Source of the DNA: UBA5195 sp034432755
GTDB taxonomy: Bacteria > Chloroflexota > Anaerolineae > Anaerolineales > Villigracilaceae
Assembly (NCBI GenBank): GCA_034432755.1
Contig: DAOUBQ010000013.1
Span: 13,501-77,500, forward strand
Length of the DNA: 64,000 bases
Direction of reading: 5' to 3'
Of the stretch, positions 1 to 7,867 are shown piece after piece; positions within the stretch are counted from its first letter, which is position 1; each line of letters begins with the position of its first letter. Position numbers and translations under genes: made by a program. The notes beneath the pieces were generated by a model. That model was given only the letters and a program-made list of their open reading frames with translations, was not told the origin of the DNA and searched no databases.

Positions 1-790
1 CCTGGGCAACCTGGCGGGCCTGTTCGGCTTCTTGCTTCTTCTGCTCCACCACAAATTTGGCTTGCTGGGCCTGTTGTTCAGCAATTTGCTTTTGTTCTAC
101 CGCTGCCGCATACTCATCGCTAAAGCGAATGTTTCGTAAAACGAAATCTTGCAACAGGAGATTATTTTTGGCAAAGACCTGCTCCAACTGGGCGGTAATC
201 AGTTGCTCCATTTCACTACGTTTGCTGCTGACAATTTCCTCCACGCCATATTGCGAGGCCACATCACGAATAACGCCGCGCGCGACCGGTCGCACCAAGC
301 CGATTTCATAACCTGCGCGCCAGGTTTTATACAGGTCAATCGCTTTGGCAGGGTCCACTGCGTAAATCACCGAAGCATCCACATACACTTGCTGGCCGTC
401 TTTGGTACGAACCTGAATGGAGTCATCGCCGCGCTGCTGCCCCTCGATTTCGACCGAGGACATGGTATAGGTCTGGCGCAAAATGGAATAACGCTCCACG
501 CGGTTGACAAATGGCACAATCCAGTGCAAACCAGAGGGAAGCGGGTCGGGGCGAATACCACCTTCTCCAACCGCAGTAATGACCACGCCAATTTCATCCG
601 GTTCGATGAAGACCAGCCCAGCGCCCACACCGGTCAGCGCAAAGGCAGCCACCAGGAAAATCACCAATAGCGTTGAAAGACCTTTGGCATTCTGCCCGCG
701 CCCGGCGCGTGTGATGGCAATCACGCCAATCACAATCGTCAAGAGCCAGGCAATAGAACCGACAAATTGAACAACTTGCGCGATATTCAT
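1..790 (-). CDS. SPFH/prohibitin-like membrane protein (C-terminus cut off)
   Basis: The reading frame runs leftward from ATG at 790 and leaves the window without a stop, giving about 263 residues. Two hydrophobic segments lie near the N-terminus (about residues 7-25 and 38-58). A band-7/SPFH domain follows, with the typical IEPDEIGVVI start near residue 60 and GLHWIVPFVNRVERY after it. The visible part ends in a Gln/Glu/Ala-rich coiled-coil (AAAVEQKQIAEQQAQQAK), the usual SPFH tail. A strong Shine-Dalgarno (AAGGAGG) sits 5 nt before the ATG. Family members form membrane-bound oligomeric rings that organise lipid domains or protease complexes; the specific role here is unknown. It is divergent from the PyrK-like gene at 839. 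Confidence 0.9.
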   Translation of the reverse strand, partial: MNIAQVVQFVGSIAWLLTIVIGVIAITRAGRGQNAKGLSTLLVIFLVAAFALTGVGAGLVFIEPDEIGVVITAVGEGGIRPDPLPSGLHWIVPFVNRVERYSILRQTYTMSSVEIEGQQRGDDSIQVRTKDGQQVYVDASVIYAVDPAKAIDLYKTWRAGYEIGLVRPVARGVIRDVASQYGVEEIVSSKRSEMEQLITAQLEQVFAKNNLLLQDFVLRNIRFSDEYAAAVEQKQIAEQQAQQAKFVVEQKKQEAEQARQVAQ

Positions 791-803
791 AGGTTCCTCC
801 TTT

Positions 804-832
804 TTGATTTGAATATTATATCGTGATACGAT
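804..832 (+). promoter_or_regulatory. Promoter for the PyrK-like gene, probably leaderless
   Basis: TTGATT at 804-809 and TACGAT at 827-832 are separated by 17 nt. The predicted transcription start falls at or next to the ATG at 839, and no Shine-Dalgarno is present, so the mRNA may begin with the start codon. Confidence 0.45.
815..820 (-). promoter_or_regulatory. -10 element for the SPFH gene
   Basis: A perfect TATAAT lies on the minus strand 24 nt before the SPFH start codon, leaving room for a short leader with the Shine-Dalgarno. No clear -35 was found at the right distance. Confidence 0.5.
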
Positions 833-838
833 TATGAC

Positions 839-1594
839 ATGCGCAACGGTACAGGCCAAATTGATGAAACGTTTATACAAATCTATCACGAGGCGCGAGG
901 GGTTGGACGCGCGGCGCGCATTTTCTGCGCCCCCAACCTGGTACCCGCGCCTGGGCAATATCTGCTCGCCCATGCGCCTTCCGAACCGGGCGACCCGCTG
1001 CCGCATCCCGTTTTCTTGGCCGCCAGCCATCCCAGGGGATTCTACGCAGCCAGCCCCCTGCCGGTTGCATGGGTTCCCGGCACCCAATTAACCTTGCGCG
1101 GCCCGCTTGGGCGCGGATTTCACCTGCCAGCCTCGGCCCGCCGGGTAGCGCTGGCTGCATTTGGCGGCAACCCCTCCCGGCTGCTGGCCCTGCTCGAACC
1201 GGCCCTGGCCCAAAAAGCGGAAATCACCCTGCTGGCAGAAACCGCCCCCGATAACCTGCCACCCGCTATCGAGATTTTGCCACTGGCCGCCCTGGCTGAG
1301 ACCACAAAATGGGCCGACTACCTGGCAATGGACGCCCCGCGCGCCGCCCTGGCCGCCATTCAGGAAACGTTTTTGCCTGATTCTCCCGCCGCCTTCTCTG
1401 GCCATACAACAAATTCTGGGTCTAAACATCTCCCCGCCTTCAATCTTATTGACTACGCGACAGAAATACTCGTCGAGACGCCCCTGCCCTGCGGCGGAAT
1501 AGCCGAGTGCGGTGTGTGCGCCATTCAGTCCCGAAGGGAAACACTGCTGGCCTGCAAAGACGGGCCAGTGTTTGACCTGAAATCCATCCTCTGA
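839..1594 (+). CDS. PyrK-like FAD/2Fe-2S electron-transfer protein
   Basis: A 251-residue cytoplasmic protein resembling the electron-transfer subunit of type 1B dihydroorotate dehydrogenase (PyrK). The C-terminal 40 residues hold four cysteines in the order C-x5-C-x2-C then LLAC followed by KDGPVF, which is the PyrK 2Fe-2S signature with one extra residue in the first spacing. The middle has GPLGRGF, matching the FAD/NAD-binding part, but the usual glycine-rich loop is weak (AFGGNPSRLL). PyrK normally pairs with PyrD; no pyrD lies beside it, so its partner must be elsewhere or its role has changed. It has no ribosome-binding site and is probably translated from a leaderless mRNA. Confidence 0.72.
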   Translation: MRNGTGQIDETFIQIYHEARGVGRAARIFCAPNLVPAPGQYLLAHAPSEPGDPLPHPVFLAASHPRGFYAASPLPVAWVPGTQLTLRGPLGRGFHLPASARRVALAAFGGNPSRLLALLEPALAQKAEITLLAETAPDNLPPAIEILPLAALAETTKWADYLAMDAPRAALAAIQETFLPDSPAAFSGHTTNSGSKHLPAFNLIDYATEILVETPLPCGGIAECGVCAIQSRRETLLACKDGPVFDLKSIL

Positions 1595-1603
1595 TACGCA
1601 AAT

Positions 1604-1633
1604 CGTCCCGAAAGCGGCTTAGCCTTCGGGACG
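1604..1633. terminator. Hairpin between convergent genes
   Basis: CGTCCCGAA and TTCGGGACG form a 9-bp stem around a 12-nt loop between two converging genes. There is no clear T tract on either side, so it is a bidirectional terminator candidate only. A near-copy lies at 4047-4076. Confidence 0.5.
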
Positions 1634-1657
1634 AGAGTTGTGGTTTGAATCACTCAC

Positions 1658-2617
1658 TTACTGCCAGACACGGAACGAAGTGACCGTTTCGGTATTCCAA
1701 CCCCGATACAACACTTCAACCTTGATGGTCACCAGGCTGCCATGTGGTTGTCCTTGCACCGGAAACGAGAGAATCACCAGGCCATACTCATTGGTGGTTT
1801 GCGCCAGCGACTGCATGCCGCCGCCCGGCCAGGAGATGGTCACAATGGCAGTTGCGTCAGGGACGGGGGCCAAGGTCTGGTCTTGCACGATGACATAAAC
1901 CGTCTGGGTATCCTGCAGGCGGGTAACGGCTTTCCAGGTGAAGGCACGCGCGTAGATTTTGGTTACGCTGCCGGGGAAGGCGTCGGCTTTGACGGGTTGC
2001 AGCAGGTTGGGGTCTTCGCTAACCAGGTCGAAGTAAATGCGTCCCAATTCGGCCAGTACCACGCGCTGCCCATCGGGATATTCGGGATACCACTCGAAGC
2101 GCGCCCGCTCGAAATACTGCACAATCCGACCATTGTAGAACACGAAGGGCGATTTGGGTTTACCAAAGATGGCATCGCCGCCGTTCTTGTCGAAGAATTC
2201 CAGAAAAGCGTAGCAGATGGAATATCCCGTCTCGGCGTAGTAGCGGCAGCCAATCGGGGTGAAAACATTCACTTCGCCCTCGTTGGGGACGCGCTGGTAA
2301 ATGTACTCCCCCAAGGGGGCCACCCGCACGCGCTGCCCGGCGGGCAATTCGGGGAAATATTCAAATCGAGCGCGCTGAAAATACTGCACCAGACGCCCGC
2401 TGCTAGAATCGGTGAATTGCTCGGTGATGGGAGAGCCAAAAACGAATTGGGCGTTGGGAATGTTCTGGTAGAACACCAGAAAATCGCCGCTGAGGTTATG
2501 CCCGGTATCGGCAAAGTATTGGGACGAAACACCCTGCGCCAATGCCACCGCCCCGGCAGGCAAAAAAAAGCCGTTGAGCAGGCAAACAACAAGGAACAGA
2601 CGGGCAATTTTTTCCAC
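1658..2617 (-). CDS. Secreted protein with two tandem repeats, function unknown
   Basis: A 319-residue protein starting at GTG 2617. From that start the N-terminus is a clean signal peptide (basic VEKIAR, hydrophobic LFLVVCLLNGFF, then ALAQG). Two repeats of about 70 residues follow (roughly 33-105 and 125-197), each with F-x-x-TG near the start, a FG-x-P turn, then GR-VQYF-RARFE-(W/Y)-P and a closing LG. The last 100 residues look like an immunoglobulin-like beta domain (PDATAIVTISWPGGG...). The repeats are only loosely like LGFP-type cell-surface repeats. An upstream ATG at 2659 is possible, but TATAAT at 2624-2629 lies 6 nt before the GTG, so GTG is preferred and the mRNA is probably leaderless. 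Confidence 0.75.
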   Translation of the reverse strand: MEKIARLFLVVCLLNGFFLPAGAVALAQGVSSQYFADTGHNLSGDFLVFYQNIPNAQFVFGSPITEQFTDSSSGRLVQYFQRARFEYFPELPAGQRVRVAPLGEYIYQRVPNEGEVNVFTPIGCRYYAETGYSICYAFLEFFDKNGGDAIFGKPKSPFVFYNGRIVQYFERARFEWYPEYPDGQRVVLAELGRIYFDLVSEDPNLLQPVKADAFPGSVTKIYARAFTWKAVTRLQDTQTVYVIVQDQTLAPVPDATAIVTISWPGGGMQSLAQTTNEYGLVILSFPVQGQPHGSLVTIKVEVLYRGWNTETVTSFRVWQ

Positions 2618-2623
2618 GATTCG

Positions 2624-2629
2624 ATTATA
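2624..2629 (-). promoter_or_regulatory. -10 element immediately upstream of the repeat-protein gene
   Basis: A perfect TATAAT on the minus strand ends 6 nt before the GTG at 2617. TTCGGA, 17 nt further upstream, is a weak -35. The spacing places transcription start on the start codon. Confidence 0.5.
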
Positions 2630-2664
2630 CAACACGGTAGATGTATTCCGAACACACAAATTGG

Positions 2665-3993
2665 TTATGCGGGAGCATGATTGTGCGTCTCACCCACTCC
2701 CAGCCGCCACAAGTGGAAGCCGGCGGCCTGCCAATCATGGCCCGCCAGGGCATTGACGGTATCCAGCAGGATTCGGGCAGGCGTCAGGGATGCTAATTCT
2801 TCTGGGTTGAGGGTGCGGAATTGGGTATGGCCCACCAGGAGCAAGAGGGCTTCAGCGTTCTGCAATGCCGCTTCGAGAGTAGAGGCCGAATGAATGCCAG
2901 AGAGGCCGTTTTGCGGCTTAAATGGCTCAAAGGCCTGAACAAGCGCGCCTTCTTTTTGGAGCAGACGAACCACCTCCACAGCTGGACTCTCGCGCAAATC
3001 ATCTACATCGGGTTTGTAGGCCAGGCCGAGGGCGGCGATTCGCTTGCCGGTCAGGCTGCCGCCCAGCGCTTGGCGCGCTTTTTCGACCACAAAATGCGGT
3101 TGAGCGTCGTTGACCTGGCGGGCTTTCCAGATGAGTTGGGCCAGGTCGGGCGCGGTTTCAACGAAGAACCAGGGGTCAACACTGATGCAATGACCGCCCA
3201 CGCCAGGGCCAGGATTGAGAATCTTGACGCGCGGGTGCAGGCTGGCAAGTTGAATGGCCTGCCAAACATCCACGCCGAAGCGTTCGGCCAGGCGCGAAAA
3301 TTCGTTGGCAATGGCGATGTTGACATCACGATAGGTGTTTTCCATCAGTTTGACCATCTCGGCGGTGGTGGCGTCGGTCTGATGAATAGAGCCGCGCACG
3401 AACAGGGAGTAGAGTTCTGCGCCAGCCTGGGCCGATTCGGGGTTCAGGCCGCCAATGACGCGCGCGTTTTGGACCAGTTCGCGCAAAATCTGCCCGGGTA
3501 AGACCCGTTCAGGCGAGTAGGCGACATAAAAATCGGAACCCGCTCGCAGCCCGGAACGTTCCAGAATGGGAACGACCAAGTCAGCGGTGGTGCGCGGCGG
3601 GGAGGTCGATTCCAATACAACGAGGTTTCCTTTGCGCAAATGCGGAACAATGGACTCGGTGGCGGCAGTCACGGCACGCATATCGGCCTTTTTATAGACC
3701 TGACCATGATGTTCACCCGTTTTGCCCTCATAAAAAGGGGTGGGGACGGCTATCAGAAAGGCGTCGGCATGTTCAGGCACGGGCGCGATACGGAGATTGC
3801 CGCTGGCAAGGGCCTGTTCGAGAACCTGACCCAAGCCGGGTTCGTGGATGTGCAGCCGCCCAGCCTGGAGCGTCTCAACAACGGCTGGGTTGGTATCAAC
3901 ACCAACGACTTTGACACCGTTGGCAGCGAACATGGTGGCAGTGGGCAGGCCAATGTAGCCCAGCCCCAGGATGCAGATTTTGTTGAACTTCAC
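2665..3993 (-). CDS. wecC: UDP-sugar dehydrogenase (UDP-ManNAc/GlcNAc dehydrogenase, WecC type)
   Basis: A 442-residue enzyme of the UDP-glucose/GDP-mannose dehydrogenase family, which oxidises the C6 hydroxyl of a nucleotide sugar to a carboxylate in two NAD+-dependent steps. The N-terminal Rossmann motif GLGYIG is at residues 7-12, the EP-GL signature follows, and the catalytic cysteine is C269 in GGHCISVDPWF. The sequence is closest to the UDP-N-acetylmannosaminuronate branch (SPERVLPG, LESTSPP). GTG 3993 is chosen because AAGGAG lies 7 nt upstream; the frame is open further upstream but has no such site. It could supply acidic sugars for the exopolysaccharide region. The exact substrate cannot be read from the sequence. 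Confidence 0.88.
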   Translation of the reverse strand: MKFNKICILGLGYIGLPTATMFAANGVKVVGVDTNPAVVETLQAGRLHIHEPGLGQVLEQALASGNLRIAPVPEHADAFLIAVPTPFYEGKTGEHHGQVYKKADMRAVTAATESIVPHLRKGNLVVLESTSPPRTTADLVVPILERSGLRAGSDFYVAYSPERVLPGQILRELVQNARVIGGLNPESAQAGAELYSLFVRGSIHQTDATTAEMVKLMENTYRDVNIAIANEFSRLAERFGVDVWQAIQLASLHPRVKILNPGPGVGGHCISVDPWFFVETAPDLAQLIWKARQVNDAQPHFVVEKARQALGGSLTGKRIAALGLAYKPDVDDLRESPAVEVVRLLQKEGALVQAFEPFKPQNGLSGIHSASTLEAALQNAEALLLLVGHTQFRTLNPEELASLTPARILLDTVNALAGHDWQAAGFHLWRLGVGETHNHAPA

Positions 3994-4020
3994 AGGGTCT
4001 CCTTGAAAAAAACTCTGCTC

Positions 4021-4026
4021 ATTATA
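4021..4026 (-). promoter_or_regulatory. -10 element for the UDP-sugar dehydrogenase gene
   Basis: A perfect TATAAT on the minus strand lies 27 nt before the GTG start, with the Shine-Dalgarno between them. No convincing -35 is visible. Confidence 0.45.
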
Positions 4027-4046
4027 CCAACCCCCGCTCAAGCGAA

Positions 4047-4076
4047 CGTCCCAAAGACTGTGCTGCCTTCGGGACG
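4047..4076. terminator. Hairpin after the lipoprotein gene
   Basis: CGTCCCAAAG pairs with CTTCGGGACG (one mismatch) across a 10-nt loop. It lies between the end of the lipoprotein gene at 4102 and the promoter of the dehydrogenase gene. Outer arms and total length match the hairpin at 1604-1633. There is no T tract. Confidence 0.45.
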
Positions 4077-4101
4077 GAGTATTGAATAGAGGGCCAACGT
4101 T

Positions 4102-4977
4102 TCAGGGCGCAGGGAAAATCTTCATCCCGCTGAGTAGCGCGTCTAAATCGGAAAGGCGGGGGGTAAATGAATCAGGCGAAGCCGCTTCGAGCAAATTGCT
4201 GACTTGCTGGTAGTATTCTCCGGCCTTTTCCCAATCTTCTGGGAAGGGAATGCCCGCAGCAGGTAAAACTGTATTCAGGTTGTCATCGGCGGCCAGGGCA
4301 GGGTGAGTGATAGGAAGAATGGCGATGACGTAGTAGGCCTGGTCATCCGTTAGCCCCTGGTACAGGTAAATCATTTCGAAATTATTGAACGGGGCAAAAG
4401 ACTGCGCGTATTGGGTTAGCCAGCGCGCGCCGCTACCATTTTGGAAAGACAGGCGCGAAATGTTGGAGGCGAAAATGCCGCCCGCGTTGAAAAAGAACAC
4501 CCCCGGCAAATCTTGCGGTGACCTGGGCAGGTTCACCCCAGGAGCAAGAATATCCTGCAGGGTCTTGATGTTATAACCTGCGCCCTCGTTCATGATGGCC
4601 AGCGACGAGGCAGGGTAAATATAAATGGCTGGTTGATGGAATTTTCCCTGCAAGGGATAGTTGGGCAATTGAATGCGGACGTGCTCGGGCGCAATTGCCC
4701 AGGGGCCAGACTGGGTTTCGTCACTCACCGCTGGGATGACTTCGAGGGTATATCCTGCTGCGAGGGGAGAGAACAACGTAACCGACAGGCCGCCTGCCGT
4801 TGCCACCGGAATGGACTGGGTGGGCGGCTCGGTTGGCTCCAGAGTGGGTAAAATGACGGTTGGTTGGGGTGCCACAGTGGGCGGGGCGGCTGTAGGTTGG
4901 GTCCCAACAGAAAAGGGCAGGCTGCAGGCCAAAACGACCATGGATAGAGTGAGTAATGGGAGCAAGTATTTTTTCAT
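4102..4977 (-). CDS. Lipoprotein of unknown function
   Basis: A 291-residue lipoprotein. ATG 4977 follows a GGAG 9 nt upstream and starts a lipoprotein signal (MKKYLLPLLTLSMVVLAC); the lipobox cysteine is C18. A Pro/Thr-rich linker (about residues 25-58) separates the anchor from a globular domain of about 220 residues, which I do not recognise. That domain contains several hydrophobic strands and an EMIYLYQG segment. It presumably sits on the outer face of the membrane. It is followed by a hairpin at 4047-4076. Confidence 0.8.
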   Translation of the reverse strand: MKKYLLPLLTLSMVVLACSLPFSVGTQPTAAPPTVAPQPTVILPTLEPTEPPTQSIPVATAGGLSVTLFSPLAAGYTLEVIPAVSDETQSGPWAIAPEHVRIQLPNYPLQGKFHQPAIYIYPASSLAIMNEGAGYNIKTLQDILAPGVNLPRSPQDLPGVFFFNAGGIFASNISRLSFQNGSGARWLTQYAQSFAPFNNFEMIYLYQGLTDDQAYYVIAILPITHPALAADDNLNTVLPAAGIPFPEDWEKAGEYYQQVSNLLEAASPDSFTPRLSDLDALLSGMKIFPAP

Positions 4978-5187
4978 GACAACTCCAAAGGTCAGGCTGC
5001 GGAACAAAGTCTGGGTGATGGGTGGAATAAAACCTTAACGTTCAGACCGAGGAAAAAGTTCCGCGGTGGATTGCGTCCATTTTCTCCCGAAATATGACTC
5101 GCTGCAAGGCCCAAAAGATTTTGGAGGCAGTGAACCCACCGGCTGAATCCTGCGGTACGGCCTGCGGTAGGTTTGTTCTCATGCGGG

Positions 5188-5193
5188 TATAAT
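5188..5193 (+). promoter_or_regulatory. -10 element upstream of the FemAB-like gene
   Basis: A perfect TATAAT ends 9 nt before ATG 5203. No Shine-Dalgarno precedes the ATG, so a leaderless or nearly leaderless mRNA is likely. The 195-nt gap before the gene (5008-5202) holds nothing else recognisable except a short direct repeat, CCTGCGGTA. Confidence 0.5.
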
Positions 5194-5202
5194 CATGGGT
5201 CT

Positions 5203-6381
5203 ATGGATTTTCGCACGTTTTGGAACTCGACCATCGCTCGCCTGCCCCACCCGCACTTCCTGCAAACCTGGCAATGGGGGCAGGTGAAAGCAAAGTATGG
5301 CTGGCAGCCAATGTTTTTGGTTTGGGATGAAGAGCGTTGTTCAGTAATCAGTTATCAGGGTTTAGGTATCTATGAACGATTGCCAGAGACATCGCAAGTA
5401 AAAGCGGCGGCGATGGTGTTGAAGAAGACGGTTCTGGCGGGCGGGATGGCGGCGCGGCTGTGTCTTTTGTACTGCCCAAAGGGGCCCAACCTCGACTGGA
5501 GCAACCTGCCGCTGCGAAAACGAGTGCTAGACGATTTGGAGCGCCTGGCTCGCCAGCAGGGGGCCATCTTCTTGAAACTGGACCCGGATGTGGTGCTGGG
5601 AACCGGCGTCCCTGGCACAGAGACCGAAATAACGGAAGCAGGCGGCGAGGCCGTTCGCGCGGAGTTGCTGCGCCGGGGCTGGCGATTCTCTGAAGAGCAA
5701 ATTCAATTCAAAAACACGGTGCTGCTCGATATCAGCCTCCCCGAAGAAGAGATGCTGGCGCGCATGAAACAGAAAACGCGCTATAACGCGCGCCTGGCCG
5801 CCAAAAAAGGCGTGACAGTGCGCCCCGGCACAGAATCAGACTGGCCGATGCTCTACAAGATGTATGCCGAAACCTCGGTGCGGGATGGGTTCGTGATTCG
5901 AGATGAAGCCTATTACCAGGCTGTGTGGAGCCTGTTTCAATCAAAAATCCAAAATCCCCAATCTGAAATCCCGCTGGCTGAGCCGCTCATTGCCGAAGTG
6001 GAGGGCGAGCCGGTGGCGGCGGTCTTCTTGTTTGCGTTTGCCAGACGCGCCTACTATGTGTATGGCATGAGCCGTGAGGCGCACCGCGATAAAATGCCCA
6101 ATTATCTTTTGCAGTGGGAGGCTATGCAGTGGGCCAAAGCGCGCGGTTGCAGCGTTTATGACTTGTGGGGCGCGCCCGATGTGTTCGACGAACGCGATTC
6201 GATGTGGGGGGTGTTTCGGTTTAAAGAGGGCTTGGGCGGGCAGGTCGTTCGCACACTGGGCGCGTGGGATTTTGTCTCCAACCGCTTATGGTATGGAATG
6301 TATACGAAGGTGATGCCAAAAGTGCTAGAGTGGATGCGTTCGCGCGGCAGGGCAAAGGCTCATCAGCAGATGGGAGGCTAA
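5203..6381 (+). CDS. FemAB-family aminoacyl/acyltransferase-like protein
   Basis: A 392-residue protein of the FemA/FemB/MurM fold (two GNAT-like halves). Typical features are HFLQTWQWGQVKAKYGW near the start, MKQKTRYNARLAAKKGV in the middle, and YLLQWEAMQWAKARGCSVYDLWGAPD near the end. Classical members add amino acids from aminoacyl-tRNA to peptidoglycan side chains; the substrate here is unknown. A segment at residues about 246-257 (KIQNPQSEIP) is encoded by a repeat-like stretch at 5938-5970 and looks like an in-frame insertion. A TTG start 30 nt earlier is possible, but TATAAT overlaps that region, so ATG 5203 is preferred. The next gene starts 2 nt after the stop. Confidence 0.82.
   Translation: MDFRTFWNSTIARLPHPHFLQTWQWGQVKAKYGWQPMFLVWDEERCSVISYQGLGIYERLPETSQVKAAAMVLKKTVLAGGMAARLCLLYCPKGPNLDWSNLPLRKRVLDDLERLARQQGAIFLKLDPDVVLGTGVPGTETEITEAGGEAVRAELLRRGWRFSEEQIQFKNTVLLDISLPEEEMLARMKQKTRYNARLAAKKGVTVRPGTESDWPMLYKMYAETSVRDGFVIRDEAYYQAVWSLFQSKIQNPQSEIPLAEPLIAEVEGEPVAAVFLFAFARRAYYVYGMSREAHRDKMPNYLLQWEAMQWAKARGCSVYDLWGAPDVFDERDSMWGVFRFKEGLGGQVVRTLGAWDFVSNRLWYGMYTKVMPKVLEWMRSRGRAKAHQQMGG
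5938..5970. repeat. Repeat-like AT-rich insertion inside the FemAB-like gene
   Basis: The stretch is built of AAAATCC/AATCC units and ends AATCTGAAATC. The ending matches a dispersed intergenic repeat in this window (AATCTGAAATC at 62941-62951). Its composition differs from the GC-rich coding sequence on both sides, and it keeps the reading frame. Confidence 0.5.
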
Positions 6382-6382
6382 A

Positions 6383-7867
6383 GTGCGTTTATGGTTCAGG
6401 CGGGTGCGCTCTGAAACGCCGATCAGATTATCTGACAGTGCTGTCACATCGTTGCAAACTTCCTCGCACGCTTCCAACCGGGCCCGCAAGACGGCGGGTT
6501 ATGCGTTGAGCGTGTTGCTTGCCCTCGTTACCGGTGCCATGCTGTATCCATTCCGAGATGAGATTAACCTGGCGGTGGTGGCTTTGATTTACCTGGTGCC
6601 GGTGAGCATGGCTGCGGCCTGGTGGGGGTTAGGCCCGAGTGCGTCGAGCGCTGTGACAGCCTTTTTTTCGTTCAATTACATATTCATCAAGCCATACTCT
6701 ACGCTAGAAGTCCATAACCCTGGCGACTGGGTGGTGCTGGCGGCCTTTTTGGCGGTGGCCTTTGTCATCAGCGAATTGATGGGGCGCACGCGCGTCAATT
6801 TGAGGCTGGCGCAAGCAGGCGAAATAGAAGCCTTGCGGCTGTTTGAGCTGGCAACCACCCTGGCGCGCTCGCAGGATGAGAAAGCAGTGGCCGAGGCCCT
6901 GGCAGAAAAGACCATTGATACGTTGCTGGCCGACCGGGTGGAGGTTTGGATTGAAAACGGAGTTAACAGCCTGATGTTTACGCGCGGAATGCAGTTCAAC
7001 CGCAAGCCCGATGTGGTCACCCCACTGCAAGCGGCACGCGGGTTAGTTGGAGAAATTCGGCTGTGGCGAATGCAACCGCCGATTCAAGCCAGCGAGGCAC
7101 GCATATTGGAGACCTTTGCCAGCCAGGGCGTACTGGCGATTGAGCGCAGCCGGCTCTCCAATGCCGAACGCAAAGCGCAGGTGTTAGAGGAGAGCAATCA
7201 GTTAAAATCATCCTTGCTGTCATCTGTTTCTCACGAATTGCGCACACCGCTTGCGGCGATTAAGGCTTCTATTAGCAGCCTGCGTTCGGGTGAAATCGAA
7301 TGGGATTCAGAAGCCCGCTCGCAACTGCTGGCAACGGTGGAGGAGGAAATTGACCATTTGAATACGCTGGTGGGTAACTTACTCGATATGTCGCGCATTG
7401 AGGCCGGGGTTCTCAAGCCGCAGAAGAAACCCAACATGCTGGCAGAAATTGTGGAGGCCGTGCTGGCACGCATACGCTCACAGACCCAACAGCACCACAT
7501 CCTCATGGAGGTAGGCGATGACTTGCCACTGGTTCAGGTTGATTTTGTGCAAATGGAACAAGTCTTTACGAACTTGCTCACCAACAGTCTGAAATACTCG
7601 CCACCCGGCTCGACCATTCGCATCACGGCCCGCCAGGAAACCGAGAGTACGCTTCTGGTGCGGCTGACAAACCAGAGTATGCCCGTGACTGAAAGCGACC
7701 TGGAGCGGATGTTCGACAAGTTTTACCGTATTAACCCCTCAGCCCAGGTGACGGGCAGCGGATTGGGGCTTTCGATTGCAAAGGGCATTGTTGAGGCACA
7801 CGAGGGTAAAATTTGGGCCGAGAACCTGCCCGATGGGCTAGCATTTAATTTTATCCTTCCACTATGA
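6383..7867 (+). CDS. Membrane histidine kinase, KdpD C-terminal-half type
   Basis: A 494-residue sensor kinase matching the second half of KdpD. Four transmembrane helices in a DUF4118-like block span about residues 38-135 (with FNYIFIKPYSTLEV in the loop). A GAF-like region follows, then HisKA with the phospho-acceptor H284 in SVSHELRTPLAAIK, and a HATPase domain with N (NLLTNSLKYS) and G (TGSGLGLSIAKG) boxes. The cytoplasmic N-terminal KdpD and USP domains are absent. KdpD responds to K+ limitation and ionic strength, and the downstream K+ carriers fit this. GTG 6383 has GGGAGG 6 nt upstream and sits 1 nt after the preceding stop, so the gene is cotranscribed with the FemAB-like gene. Confidence 0.85.
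   Translation: MRLWFRRVRSETPIRLSDSAVTSLQTSSHASNRARKTAGYALSVLLALVTGAMLYPFRDEINLAVVALIYLVPVSMAAAWWGLGPSASSAVTAFFSFNYIFIKPYSTLEVHNPGDWVVLAAFLAVAFVISELMGRTRVNLRLAQAGEIEALRLFELATTLARSQDEKAVAEALAEKTIDTLLADRVEVWIENGVNSLMFTRGMQFNRKPDVVTPLQAARGLVGEIRLWRMQPPIQASEARILETFASQGVLAIERSRLSNAERKAQVLEESNQLKSSLLSSVSHELRTPLAAIKASISSLRSGEIEWDSEARSQLLATVEEEIDHLNTLVGNLLDMSRIEAGVLKPQKKPNMLAEIVEAVLARIRSQTQQHHILMEVGDDLPLVQVDFVQMEQVFTNLLTNSLKYSPPGSTIRITARQETESTLLVRLTNQSMPVTESDLERMFDKFYRINPSAQVTGSGLGLSIAKGIVEAHEGKIWAENLPDGLAFNFILPL

Noticed and set aside
1742..2680. 312-codon plus-strand frame
   Set aside because: It is antisense to the secreted repeat protein, which has a signal peptide and internal repeats.
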